This document shows, one piece after another, positions 40,816-49,771 of a DNA stretch of 64,000 nt. The DNA comes from Oscillospiraceae bacterium. Its GTDB lineage: Bacteria; Bacillota; Clostridia; Oscillospirales; Oscillospiraceae. Where the stretch lies: contig SVLB01000007.1 of assembly GCA_015068135.1 (NCBI GenBank), forward strand, positions 1-64,000, given 5' to 3'. Positions within the stretch are counted from its first letter, which is position 1; each line of letters begins with the position of its first letter. The notes beneath the pieces are model-generated. The model searched no databases and had not been told where the DNA came from. It saw only the letters and a program-made list of their open reading frames with translations. Made by a program: the position numbers and the translations under genes.

Positions 40816-41979
40816 ATGTTTGACTATGCTGGTTATGCACGGCAGCTTCGGGAGGAGCTGCACAGGATCCCGGAGATCGGTTTTGATCTGCCCAAGACCT
40901 TGGCGGTGGTCCATCGGGAGCTGGAGGCCATGGGCCTTTCCTATACGGACAAGTACGGCCCTGCCTCTGTGGTAGCCTATATCGGACCGGAAAACGGCTT
41001 TACCATCGGTCTGCGTGGGGATATGGACGCCCTGCCCATTCAGGAAGCAAACGATGTGCCCTATAAGTCCACCCATGCGGGCATCAGTCACGCTTGCGGA
41101 CACGATGCCCACACCGCCATTTTGCTGGCGGTCGCCAAAAGGCTTGTGGACAATGCCGAAAAGCTGACCTGCCGGGTGAAGCTCCTGTTCACCCCTGCCG
41201 AGGAATACGAGGTTCCCGGCTGTATGATCCTGGCCCAAAACGGCATCATGGACGATGTGGACTGCGCACTGGCTCTGCACGTGACCCCCAGTAAGGACGT
41301 GGGGCATTTTGTGATCACCGATGCGGATATGGGCGGCAATTCCATGGGCTTTAAGGTCCGCTTTTACGGCAAGTCCGCCCATGCGGTGGGGCAGCATAAT
41401 GGCGTGGATGCCATTATGATGGCGGTGCAGGCCATTTCTGCCATGGAGATCATGGTGGCAAAGGAGATCCCCGTGAGCAAGCCCAAGCTGATCAATATCG
41501 GCTCCATCCACGGCGGCAAGGCGAACAATATCATCTGCGACTATGTGGAGATCTTCGGCTCCTGCCGTGCCGCGGAGGATGCAGTCAGCGAAACCATGGA
41601 GCGCCGGATCCAGCAGATTTGCCAGAGCGTTGCCGCCTGCAACGGCGGTCGTGCGGAATATGAACGGGTCAAGTTTTTGCCCTACCGGGTGAATCATCCC
41701 GTGGTTTACAAGAAGCTTTACGAGTCCATTGCCAAGCGGATGGGTGAGGAAACGATTTCTAAGCCCAGCGCCCGGGGACTGGGTGGCGAGGACTTTGGCT
41801 ATCTGAGCCGTCTGAAGCCCTGCTGCTATATGAGCTTCGGTGTTCGCGCACCCGGCGGAAAGAGCAGCCCCGTCCACACCACCACCTTTGATATCGATCC
41901 TGAAAGCTATGCCGCGCCCATTGAGGCCATGACCGGCTTTGTCTTTGACCATATGGACGGCATCGAATTTGGAGGTTAA
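40816..41979 (+). CDS. M20-family amidohydrolase (copy 2)
   Basis: This 387-residue paralogue of the flanking genes has GLRGDMDALP (Gly replacing the Ala of copy 1), HACGHDAHTA, FTPAEEYEVPG, GKSAHAVGQHNGVDA and LGGEDFGYL. All metal ligands are kept, so it should be active. It follows copy 1 by 21 bp behind GGAGG and ends 2 bp before copy 3. The retained but divergent substrate-side residues suggest each copy has its own acyl amino acid preference; this is inference. Confidence 0.88.
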   Translation: MFDYAGYARQLREELHRIPEIGFDLPKTLAVVHRELEAMGLSYTDKYGPASVVAYIGPENGFTIGLRGDMDALPIQEANDVPYKSTHAGISHACGHDAHTAILLAVAKRLVDNAEKLTCRVKLLFTPAEEYEVPGCMILAQNGIMDDVDCALALHVTPSKDVGHFVITDADMGGNSMGFKVRFYGKSAHAVGQHNGVDAIMMAVQAISAMEIMVAKEIPVSKPKLINIGSIHGGKANNIICDYVEIFGSCRAAEDAVSETMERRIQQICQSVAACNGGRAEYERVKFLPYRVNHPVVYKKLYESIAKRMGEETISKPSARGLGGEDFGYLSRLKPCCYMSFGVRAPGGKSSPVHTTTFDIDPESYAAPIEAMTGFVFDHMDGIEFGG

Positions 41980-41981
41980 CT

Positions 41982-43142
41982 ATGTTTGATTATGTAAAAT
42001 ATGCCCAGGAGCTTCGCCATGAACTGCACCAGTGCCCGGAGATCGGCTTCGATCTGCCCAAGACCAATGCCATCGTCAAGCGGGAGCTGGATGCCATGGG
42101 CGTGCGTTATACGGAGGAATTCGGCAAGGGCAGTATCGTTGCCACCATCAACGAGGGAAAGCCCTTTACCATCGGTCTGCGTGGGGATATGGATGCCCTG
42201 CCCGTTCAGGAGGCCAGCTCCAATCCCTATCCCTCTCAGCATCCCGGCTGTATGCACGCCTGCGGACACGATGTCCACACGGCTCAGATGATCGCCGTGT
42301 GCCGCCAGCTCAACGATATGAAAGATTCCATCCGCTGCCGGATGAAGATCCTCTTTACCCCTGCCGAGGAGTACATTACGCCCGGCTGTAAGATGATGGT
42401 GGAAAACGGGGTCATGGACGATATCGACTGTGTCGTCACCGCCCATGTGGACCCCAATCAGGATGTGGGCAATATTGCCCTCCTTGCCGGCGGCATCAAT
42501 GCCAACTCCATGGGCATCGTCATCGAGTTCTTCGGTAAGACCGCCCATGCCAACTCCCAGCATAAGGGTGTGGATGCCATCCGTATGGCAGTGGAGGCCT
42601 ATATGGCCATGGAACTGATCGTGGCAAGAGAAGCCCCCTCTGTGGAGCCCTGCCTTTTGAACGTGGGTGCCTTCAATGCCGGACATACCAATAATATCGT
42701 CTGCGACTATGCCAAGCTGTTCGTATCCTCCCGTACCCATTCCGATGAGCTCACTGCCTTTATGGAGCGCCGGATCCGGGAGGTTTGCGAGGGTGTTGCC
42801 CAGATGGCAGGTGGCAGCTGTAAGGTCACGGTGACGAAGCTGCTTCCCTATGTGGATAACCATCCCGTGATGGTGGAGAAAATGCGGCAGACCGCCCAAA
42901 AGGTTCTGGGTGCGGAGCATGTTTTGGACACCAAGCGTACCATGGGAGGCGAGGATTTCGCCTTCCTCAGCCGGAAAAAGCCCGGTGTGCTGTACCGCCT
43001 GGGTACCCGTAACGCCAACAATCCCGATACAGCCTCGGCTTTGCACAATGACCATTTCGATGTGGATGAAAGCTGCTTTGCGGTGAGTATTCCGCTGTTT
43101 GTGAATTTCGTCCTGGATAACCAGGACGGCATCGTGTTCTGA
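41982..43142 (+). CDS. M20-family amidohydrolase (copy 3)
   Basis: This 386-residue third paralogue has GLRGDMDALP, HACGHDVHTA, FTPAEEYITPG, GKTAHANSQHKGVDA and MGGEDFAFL. It begins MFDYVKYAQELRHELHQCPE, clearly related to copy 2 (MFDYAGYARQLREELHRIPE). Only two bases separate it from copy 2, and the GntR gene starts within seven bases of its stop, so the three enzymes and the regulator form one operon. Confidence 0.88.
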   Translation: MFDYVKYAQELRHELHQCPEIGFDLPKTNAIVKRELDAMGVRYTEEFGKGSIVATINEGKPFTIGLRGDMDALPVQEASSNPYPSQHPGCMHACGHDVHTAQMIAVCRQLNDMKDSIRCRMKILFTPAEEYITPGCKMMVENGVMDDIDCVVTAHVDPNQDVGNIALLAGGINANSMGIVIEFFGKTAHANSQHKGVDAIRMAVEAYMAMELIVAREAPSVEPCLLNVGAFNAGHTNNIVCDYAKLFVSSRTHSDELTAFMERRIREVCEGVAQMAGGSCKVTVTKLLPYVDNHPVMVEKMRQTAQKVLGAEHVLDTKRTMGGEDFAFLSRKKPGVLYRLGTRNANNPDTASALHNDHFDVDESCFAVSIPLFVNFVLDNQDGIVF

Positions 43143-43148
43143 TTGCCT

Positions 43149-44126
43149 ATGGAGCAGATCTATCAGATCAATCCGGAACTGGATATTCCCATTTACCGGC
43201 AGCTGGTGGATGCCATCCGGGCGGCGGTGAAAAAGGGGATCCTGGTCTCCGGACAACAGCTTCCCACGGTGCAGGAGGTCTCTGCGGACCTTTCCATCGC
43301 GGTGGGCACCATCAAGCGGGCCTATGACGAGCTGCAGCGGGAGGGCCTGGTGGAGAAGATCCAGGGACGGGGTACCTTTGTCAGCTACCGCCCCGCGGAT
43401 AAAAAAAGCCGGAAGGATCAGGCCATGGAGGCCATCGATGCCATGCTGGACCGGCTGGAGGAGATGGGCTTTTCCGCCGGGGAGATCAGCATCTATCTGA
43501 ATCTGAAGCTCCGGGAACGGGCGGAAGGGGAACAGAGTGTGAAGGTCGCCCTGCTGGAATGCAACCCGGAAAACCTCTCCCAAATGACGGAGCAGCTGCG
43601 CAGCCTTGGCAATGTGGAGCTGTATTCCCACCTGATGGAGAGCGTGGAGGAGTACCCCTATAAGATCGGGGAGGATATGGAGATGGTGGTCACCACCGCC
43701 ACCCATGCCCAGGAGGTAGAGTCCCTTCTTCCCATTCCCAAGCGGGTGATCCGGGTGGGCCTGCGGCTGACCCCCTCCTGCCTTGCGGAGATCGTCAAGC
43801 TCCGGAAGAATCAAACGGCGGGGATTTTGTGCTATTCTCCCCGGTTCGGGCATCTGCTGCAAAGCACCTGCAGGACCTATGCCGAGGATGTGAAGGTAGC
43901 GGAGCCGGAGGTGTTCGCACCGGATATGGACATTGCCGCGTACCTTAAGGGTAAGGACGCGGTGCTGGTGCCAAAGGAGTACGAAAAATACTGCACGGTC
44001 CATGTGGCCCAGGCTCTGCGGAGCTTCCGGGGCAAGTGCATCGAATGTGCCTACGAAATGGACGAAGGCTCGGTGCTGTATTTGCAGGAGAAGATCAAAC
44101 GGATCCTGGAAAGTAAGACACTGTAA
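43149..44126 (+). CDS. GntR-family transcriptional regulator
   Basis: This 325-residue protein has an N-terminal GntR winged helix (IPIYRQLVDAIRAAVKKGIL, QLPTVQEVSADLSIAVGTIK, RAYDELQREGLVEKIQGRGT). A linker predicted as coiled helix follows, then a roughly 200-residue C-terminal domain (VKVALLECNPENLSQMTEQL onward) that is neither FadR- nor UTRA-like to my eye and may be periplasmic-binding-like. ATG 43149 is preferred; a TTG at 43143 directly follows the previous stop. Being last in the M20 operon, it probably regulates that operon in response to an N-acyl compound. A terminator follows. Confidence 0.82.
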   Translation: MEQIYQINPELDIPIYRQLVDAIRAAVKKGILVSGQQLPTVQEVSADLSIAVGTIKRAYDELQREGLVEKIQGRGTFVSYRPADKKSRKDQAMEAIDAMLDRLEEMGFSAGEISIYLNLKLRERAEGEQSVKVALLECNPENLSQMTEQLRSLGNVELYSHLMESVEEYPYKIGEDMEMVVTTATHAQEVESLLPIPKRVIRVGLRLTPSCLAEIVKLRKNQTAGILCYSPRFGHLLQSTCRTYAEDVKVAEPEVFAPDMDIAAYLKGKDAVLVPKEYEKYCTVHVAQALRSFRGKCIECAYEMDEGSVLYLQEKIKRILESKTL

Positions 44127-44127
44127 T

Positions 44128-44164
44128 AAAAGGCGCTGTCTCAAAAAATGAGACAGCGCCTTTT
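44128..44164. terminator. Bidirectional terminator between GntR gene and htpG
   Basis: AAAAGGCGCTGTCTCA pairs with TGAGACAGCGCCTTTT, a 16-bp perfect stem with A and T runs, serving both convergent genes. Confidence 0.9.
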
Positions 44165-44179
44165 TCAGTGCAAATTGAA

Positions 44180-46063
44180 TTATTTCATCAGCTTGCACAC
44201 AAGCTCGGTATAGGCAGTGGGGTCTTCCAGGGGCAGCTCTGCGATGAGCATGGCCTGGCAGTACAGAAGGGTCGCATAGTCCTTTGCTTTTTGGGTATCG
44301 CTGACCATGGCAGACTGCATGGCCTTTACCGCGTCATGCTCCGGATTCAACTCCAGGATCCGCTGGACGGGCATATCGAATTCCGGATTCATCCGGCGCA
44401 TATACTTTTCCATCTCAAAGCTCATACCGGTGGCAGAGGCCAGGGAGGCAGGGGCATTGCCCAAAGCACCGGAAAGCTTGACCTCGGTAACGGATTCTCC
44501 CAGGGTCTGCTTTACGAAGGTCAAAAAGCCCTCCAGCTCCTTGGCCTTGTCTTCCATGGCCTTCTTTTCCTCCTCGGACTGGAGGCCCAGATCCTCGGTG
44601 GAGGCATTGCAGAAGCTCTTTTCCCGGTAGGTCATCAGGGACTGGGGCACAAACTCGTCCACCTCGTCGGTAAAGAGCAGAACATCATAGCCCTTATCCA
44701 AAAGCAGCTTGACCTGGGGCAGCTTGGCAAGGCGGTCCTTGTTTTCACCGGGGACATAGTAGATCTTTTCCTGACCCTCTGCCATGGCGGCAACATACTC
44801 GGAAAGGGTAATGAGCTTGCCTTCCTTGGCGCTCCAGAACAGCAGCAGATCCTGGGTGGCCTCCTTGTGAGCGCCGTAGTCGGCAACCGCACCGTATTTC
44901 AGCTGACGGCTGAAGGCAGTGTAGAATTCTTCGTATTTTTCCCGGTCATTTTCCAGCATGGCAGTCAGCTCGGACTTGACCTTCTTTTCGATGTTTCGGG
45001 CGATCACTGTCAGCTGACGGTTATGCTGGAGCATTTCACGGCTGATATTCAGGGACAGATCCTGGCTGTCCACCACACCCCGGACAAACCGGAAATGCTC
45101 GGGGATCAGATCCTCACAGCATTCCATGATCATCACACCGGCGCTGTACAGCTGCAGACCACGCTTGTAGTCCTTGGTATTGAAATCATAGGGAGCCTTG
45201 CCGGGGATATACAGCAGGGATTTATAGGAGACCGTACCTTCGGCGCTGGAATGGATCACCCGCAGAGGCTTATGAAAATCAAAGAACTTTTCCCGGTAGA
45301 AGCTCTCATACTCCTCCTGGGTCACATCCTTCTTGGCACGCTGCCACAGGGGCACCATGGAGTTGAGGGTCTCCAGCTCCTGATAGCTTTCATACTCGGG
45401 CTTGTCCTCGGGGGAATCGGCCTTCTTCCGGGACTTGCTCACCTCCATGCGGATGGGGTAGCGGATATAGTCGGAGTACTTCTTCACCAGCTGACGGATC
45501 TCGTACTCCTCGGTAAACCGGGAGAAGCGGTCCTCATCGGTGTCGGCCTTCAGGGTCATGATTACATCGGTACCAGGCAGTTCCCGTTCACATTCGGTGA
45601 TGGTATAGCCGTCTGCACCGTCAGATTCCCATTTCCAGGCGGTGTCTTCCCCGTATTTCTTGGAAATGACCGTGACCTGGGAGGCCACCATAAAGGCGGC
45701 GTAAAAGCCAACGCCGAACTGTCCGATGATGTCGATATCCTCGGTCTTTTCCATGGCCTGCTTGAAGCCCAGAGAACCGGACTTGGCGATGGTACCCAGG
45801 TTTTCTTCCATTTCGGCCTTGTTCATGCCGATGCCCATATCGGACACGGTAAGCTTGCCCTTGCCCCGGGTGATGGTGATCACCAGATCCTCCCGGTTGA
45901 TGCCCACCTTGTCATCGGTCAGAGCGGTATAGGCCAGCTTGTCCATGGCATCGCTGGCGTTGGAGATGATCTCCCGGAGGAAGATCTCCTGGTGGGTGTA
46001 GATAGAGTTGATCATCAGATCCAGCAACCGCCGGGATTCTGCTTTGAACTGTTTCTTTGCCAT
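44180..46063 (-). CDS. htpG: Molecular chaperone HtpG (Hsp90)
   Basis: This 627-residue Hsp90 has a GHKL ATPase N-domain with LREIISNASDAMDKL, VSDMGIGM and GQFGVGFYAAFMVA; the middle domain has LSLNISREMLQ; the C-terminal dimerisation domain ends MLIAELPLEDP. It folds client proteins under stress in the cytoplasm. The start at 46063 follows AAGGAGA. A perfect CIRCE element at 46088-46114 sits between the promoter and the start, so HrcA should repress it, unlike B. subtilis htpG, which is not CIRCE-controlled. Confidence 0.95.
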   Translation of the reverse strand: MAKKQFKAESRRLLDLMINSIYTHQEIFLREIISNASDAMDKLAYTALTDDKVGINREDLVITITRGKGKLTVSDMGIGMNKAEMEENLGTIAKSGSLGFKQAMEKTEDIDIIGQFGVGFYAAFMVASQVTVISKKYGEDTAWKWESDGADGYTITECERELPGTDVIMTLKADTDEDRFSRFTEEYEIRQLVKKYSDYIRYPIRMEVSKSRKKADSPEDKPEYESYQELETLNSMVPLWQRAKKDVTQEEYESFYREKFFDFHKPLRVIHSSAEGTVSYKSLLYIPGKAPYDFNTKDYKRGLQLYSAGVMIMECCEDLIPEHFRFVRGVVDSQDLSLNISREMLQHNRQLTVIARNIEKKVKSELTAMLENDREKYEEFYTAFSRQLKYGAVADYGAHKEATQDLLLFWSAKEGKLITLSEYVAAMAEGQEKIYYVPGENKDRLAKLPQVKLLLDKGYDVLLFTDEVDEFVPQSLMTYREKSFCNASTEDLGLQSEEEKKAMEDKAKELEGFLTFVKQTLGESVTEVKLSGALGNAPASLASATGMSFEMEKYMRRMNPEFDMPVQRILELNPEHDAVKAMQSAMVSDTQKAKDYATLLYCQAMLIAELPLEDPTAYTELVCKLMK

Positions 46064-46087
46064 TTTCGTATCTCCTTACAGGAATTT

Positions 46088-46114
46088 TTAGCACTCGCAA
46101 TGCTTGAGTGCTAA
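46088..46114 (-). promoter_or_regulatory. CIRCE element (HrcA operator) of htpG
   Basis: TTAGCACTC (46088-46096), 9 bp, GAGTGCTAA (46106-46114): a perfect match to the CIRCE consensus. It lies immediately downstream of the htpG -10 box and 24 bp before the start codon. Confidence 0.95.
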
Positions 46115-46115
46115 T

Positions 46116-46143
46116 ACTATACCACAGATTTCAAAAAATGCAA
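46116..46143 (-). promoter_or_regulatory. htpG promoter
   Basis: On the minus strand TTGCAT (46143-46138), 16 bp, TATAGT (46121-46116), directly abutting the CIRCE element. Confidence 0.7.
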
Positions 46144-46196
46144 CCCCAAAAGCAAAAGTTATTCCTTTGTTTACAAATTACATAGCCTTTATGCTC

Positions 46197-46224
46197 TTGA
46201 TTATTTGGTTTTTTATGGTATGAT
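46197..46224 (+). promoter_or_regulatory. Promoter of the ABC-F gene
   Basis: TTGATT at 46197-46202, 16 bp, TATGAT at 46219-46224, about 39 bp before the ATG at 46263. Confidence 0.55.
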
Positions 46225-46262
46225 TACACTGTATAATTATGTGCCAAAAGAAGGAGAACGAA

Positions 46263-47867
46263 ATGATCACAGTTAGTAATTTAGGTATGCAATTTGGTGG
46301 TCAGTGGCTGTTTCAGCATGTGGACCTGCAGTTTCTGCCCGGTAACTGCTATGGCATCATCGGTGCCAACGGTGCCGGTAAGTCCACCTTTTTGAAGCTG
46401 CTCACCGGGGAACTGGATTCTACTACAGGCAGTATTTTTGTGGATCCCGAGAAGCGGGTATCGGTTTTGAAGCAGAATCAGAACGCATACGACGAATTCA
46501 ATATTATGGACACCGTCATTATGGGCAATCAGCGGCTGTATGACGTGATGAAGGAGAAGGATGCCATTTACGAAAAGGAGGACTTCTCCGACGAGGACGG
46601 TATGCGTGCCTCGGAGCTGGAGGTGGAATTCGCGGAAATGGGCGGCTGGGAAGCCGAGTCCGATGCCTCCCGGCTTTTGCAGGGTCTGGGCATCGGCACA
46701 GACCTCCATTATGATTCCATGGCGACCACCGACCCCCGGCTGAAGGTGAAGGTCCTCCTTGCCCAGGCCCTTTTCGGAAATCCCGATATCGTCATGCTGG
46801 ACGAGCCCACGAACAACCTGGACATTGAAGCCATCAACTGGCTGGAAGATTTCCTGCTGGATTTCCCCGGTATGGTCATTGCCGTGTCCCACGACCGGCA
46901 CTTTTTGAACACGGTCTGCACCCATACGGTGGATATCGACTATGGCAAGATCAAGATGTATGTGGGTAACTACGACTTCTGGTACGAGTCCTCTCAGATG
47001 GTCCAGGCCATGATCCGCAACAAGAACAAGAAGAATCAGGAGAAGATAGAAGAACTGCAATTGTTTATTCAGCGGTTCTCCGCCAATAAGTCCAAGGCCA
47101 AGCAGGCGACCGCTCGCCGGAAGCTGCTGGATAAGCTGACAGTGGAGGAAATGCCCTGCTCCACCCGGCGGTATCCCTTTGTGGGCTTTATGCCGGAACG
47201 GGAGCTGGGTAAGGATATTCTCACGGTCAACGATGTGTCCGTGACCGTGGATGGCGTAAAGCTTCTGGATAAGGTCTATTTCTCCGTGGGCAAGAACGAC
47301 AAGATCGCCTTCGTGGGTGAAAATGAGCTGGCACAGACCGCACTGTTTCAGATCCTTATGGGGGAACTGGAGCCCGATGAGGGCAGCGTGAAGTGGGGCA
47401 TCTCCACGGTGCGCAGCTACCTGCCCAAGGATAATTCCGAGTATTTTGAGGGCAACAAGATGGAGCTGGTGGACTGGCTGCGCCAGTACAGCGCCAAGAA
47501 GGACGATGTGTATCTGCGGGGCTTTTTGGGCAGAATGCTCTTCAGCAACGAGGACGTGTTCAAGAGCGTGGAGGTCCTCTCCGGTGGCGAAAAGGTCCGT
47601 TGTATGCTCTCGAAGATGATGCTCAGCGGCGCCAATGTGGTGCTGCTGGACCAGCCTACCAACCATTTGGATATGGAGTCCATCCAGGCGGTGAACAAGG
47701 GCCTGGAGGCCTTCCAGGGCGTGGTGCTTCTGGCTTCTCACGACCATGAGATGCTGACCTCCACCTGTAACCGTGTGATCGCTTTCCAGCCCGACGGCAC
47801 GATCGTGGACCGCTACGGAACCTATGACGATTACCTGGAATGGCTGGCACAGCAAAAGAACGGTTGA
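46263..47867 (+). CDS. ABC-F family ATPase with one degenerate nucleotide site (YbiT-like)
   Basis: This 534-residue soluble protein has two ABC domains and no membrane region; ABC-F proteins act on the ribosome. Domain 1 has an intact Walker A, GANGAGKST (residues 34-42), and Walker B VMLDEPTNNLD, but its signature is ATTDPRLKVKVLLAQ instead of LSGGE. Domain 2 has the signature VLSGGEKVR and Walker B VLLDQPTNHLD, but its Walker A is replaced by GENELAQTA, which lacks the lysine. Because each site joins Walker A of one domain with the signature of the other, one site is canonical and one degenerate. The linker SANKSKAKQATARRKLLDKL is typical of YbiT/Uup types. The ATG at 46263 follows AAGGAG. 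Confidence 0.88.
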   Translation: MITVSNLGMQFGGQWLFQHVDLQFLPGNCYGIIGANGAGKSTFLKLLTGELDSTTGSIFVDPEKRVSVLKQNQNAYDEFNIMDTVIMGNQRLYDVMKEKDAIYEKEDFSDEDGMRASELEVEFAEMGGWEAESDASRLLQGLGIGTDLHYDSMATTDPRLKVKVLLAQALFGNPDIVMLDEPTNNLDIEAINWLEDFLLDFPGMVIAVSHDRHFLNTVCTHTVDIDYGKIKMYVGNYDFWYESSQMVQAMIRNKNKKNQEKIEELQLFIQRFSANKSKAKQATARRKLLDKLTVEEMPCSTRRYPFVGFMPERELGKDILTVNDVSVTVDGVKLLDKVYFSVGKNDKIAFVGENELAQTALFQILMGELEPDEGSVKWGISTVRSYLPKDNSEYFEGNKMELVDWLRQYSAKKDDVYLRGFLGRMLFSNEDVFKSVEVLSGGEKVRCMLSKMMLSGANVVLLDQPTNHLDMESIQAVNKGLEAFQGVVLLASHDHEMLTSTCNRVIAFQPDGTIVDRYGTYDDYLEWLAQQKNG

Positions 47868-47886
47868 CAACAGAGGCGAGTAAATA

Positions 47887-47962
47887 GTTACGAGTTACCA
47901 GTTACCAGTTACAAGTTGATAGCTTCCATTAACTGGTAACTTGTAATTCGTAACTCGTAACT
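47887..47962. repeat. GTTAC-word hairpin repeat
   Basis: GTTACGAGTTAC (47887-47898) pairs perfectly with GTAACTCGTAAC (47950-47961), and CAGTTACCAGTTA at left with TAACTGGTAAC (47930-47940). The sequence is GTTAC words and their complements. It lies between the ABC-F gene and argS and is non-coding. Confidence 0.65.
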
Positions 47963-47993
47963 TGGATGACAGCTTGAAACGAGGAGTTTTACG

Positions 47994-49742
47994 ATGCAAA
48001 AGATTTTAGATATCATTTCCAAGAAAATGGAGCAGGCCTTTGTGGCTGCCGGGTATGATGGGGCTTACGGCAAAGTCACCGTGTCCAACCGCCCGGATCT
48101 GTGCGAGTATCAGTGCAACGGCGCACTGGCCGCCGCCAAGCAGTATAAATGCGCACCTATCCAGATCGCAAACGCAGTGGTGTCCCAGCTGGATCAGGGG
48201 GACTTTTCCATGTGCGAGGCGGTGATGCCCGGCTTTATCAATCTGAAGCTGTCCGATCGGTTCTTGTGCGACTATCTGGAGGGAATGCGCACAGCGGAGG
48301 ACTTCGGCGTGGATAAGATCGGCGCGGGCCTTACCGCTGTGGTGGATTACGGCGGCGCCAACGTGGCAAAGCCTTTGCATATCGGCCATTTGCGGCCTGC
48401 CATCATCGGCGAGACCCTGAAGCGGCTGCATAAGTACCTGGGCTACGACACCATCGGCGATGTGCATTTGGGCGACTGGGGTCTGCAGATGGGCCTGATC
48501 ATTGCGGAGCTTCAGGAGCGTCAGCCGGAGCTTGTGTATTTTGACCCCGATTACACCGGGGAGTATCCCAAGGAATCTCCTTTTACACTCTTGGAGCTGG
48601 AGGAGATCTACCCCACAGCCTCTGCCAAGAAGACCGATCCGGCCTTTGCGGAAAAGGCCCATGTGGCAACATTTGAGCTTCAGCAGGGTCGCCGGGGCTA
48701 CCGGGCCATTTGGGAGCATATCATGGGTATCTCCCTGCCGGATCTGCGGCGGATCTATGGGATCCTGGATGTGCAGTTTGAAAAGTGGCTGGGCGAGAGC
48801 GATGCCGATCCCTATATCCCCGCTATGGTCCAGGATCTGAAGGACCGGGGCATTGCGGTGCAGTCCGAGGGCGCCTGGGTGATTCCCGTGGCGGAGGAGA
48901 CGGATAAGAAGGAAGTGCCGCCCTGCATTTTGGTCAAGTCCGACGGCTCTGCCATCTATGCCACCACCGACCTTGCCACCATGGTCCAGCGTATGCAGGA
49001 CTGGGCACCGGATAAGATGCTGTATGTGACCGACAAGCGGCAGAATCTCCATTTTGAGCAGATCTTCCGTGCTGCCAAGAAATCCGGCATCGTAAAGGAA
49101 ACCACGGTTTTGGAGCATGTGGGTCACGGCACCATGAACGGTGCGGACGGCAAGCCCTTCAAGACCCGTGACGGCGGTGTTCTGCGGCTGGAGCAGCTGA
49201 TCCGGGATATGACGGACTTTGTCCGGGCCAAGGTGGTGGAAAACAAGATCGTCTCCGAGGGCGAAGTGGAGGAAACCACCGCCAAGATCGCTTTGGCGGC
49301 TCTCAAATACGGTGACCTTTCCAACCAGCCCACCAAGGACTATAACTTCGATCTGGAGCGGTTTGCGGCCTTTGAGGGCAATACCGGCCCCTATATCCTC
49401 TATACCATCGTCCGTGTCAAGTCCATTTTGGCAAAGTACGGTGCCTGGGAGCATTTGCCCATGGGGTTACCTGCCAATGTCTATGCCAAGGAGCTGATGC
49501 TGGCCATTACCAAGCTGGGTCCCACTTTGGAGACCGCCTGCCGGACCTTAAGCCCCAACCTGATCTGCGCCTATATCTACGAGCTTGCGGGCTGTGTCAA
49601 CAAGTTCTACCATGAGACCCGGATCCTGGGCGAGGAGGATGAGGCCTTGAAGGCAGGCTATATCAGCCTCATCGGCCTTGCCAAAAATGTTTTGGAAACC
49701 TGCATCCACATCCTGGGCTTCTCCGCCCCTGAAAAAATGTAA
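47994..49742 (+). CDS. argS: Arginyl-tRNA synthetase
   Basis: This 582-residue class I synthetase charges tRNA-Arg. Visible parts are the N-terminal Add1 domain (residues 1-105), ANVAKPLHIGHLRPAIIGE with the HIGH motif, LGDWGLQMGLI, and the anticodon-binding helical domain with DLERFAAFEGNTGPYILYT. The KMSKS region is represented by NGADGKPFKTRDGG, as expected for ArgRS, which usually lacks a canonical KMSKS. The start follows GAGGAG. No T-box leader precedes it. The flavin reductase gene follows closely. Confidence 0.95.
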   Translation: MQKILDIISKKMEQAFVAAGYDGAYGKVTVSNRPDLCEYQCNGALAAAKQYKCAPIQIANAVVSQLDQGDFSMCEAVMPGFINLKLSDRFLCDYLEGMRTAEDFGVDKIGAGLTAVVDYGGANVAKPLHIGHLRPAIIGETLKRLHKYLGYDTIGDVHLGDWGLQMGLIIAELQERQPELVYFDPDYTGEYPKESPFTLLELEEIYPTASAKKTDPAFAEKAHVATFELQQGRRGYRAIWEHIMGISLPDLRRIYGILDVQFEKWLGESDADPYIPAMVQDLKDRGIAVQSEGAWVIPVAEETDKKEVPPCILVKSDGSAIYATTDLATMVQRMQDWAPDKMLYVTDKRQNLHFEQIFRAAKKSGIVKETTVLEHVGHGTMNGADGKPFKTRDGGVLRLEQLIRDMTDFVRAKVVENKIVSEGEVEETTAKIALAALKYGDLSNQPTKDYNFDLERFAAFEGNTGPYILYTIVRVKSILAKYGAWEHLPMGLPANVYAKELMLAITKLGPTLETACRTLSPNLICAYIYELAGCVNKFYHETRILGEEDEALKAGYISLIGLAKNVLETCIHILGFSAPEKM

Positions 49743-49771
49743 AATCATTGAGGAAAAACGGAGGGGATTTT

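Noticed and set aside
44168-46114. 648-codon + strand frame opposite htpG
   Set aside because: HtpG motifs and the CIRCE element define the minus-strand gene; the opposite frame is a shadow.
47868-47993. T-box leader before argS
   Set aside because: The gap is too short and consists of a GTTAC-word hairpin; no T-box sequence or antiterminator is visible.
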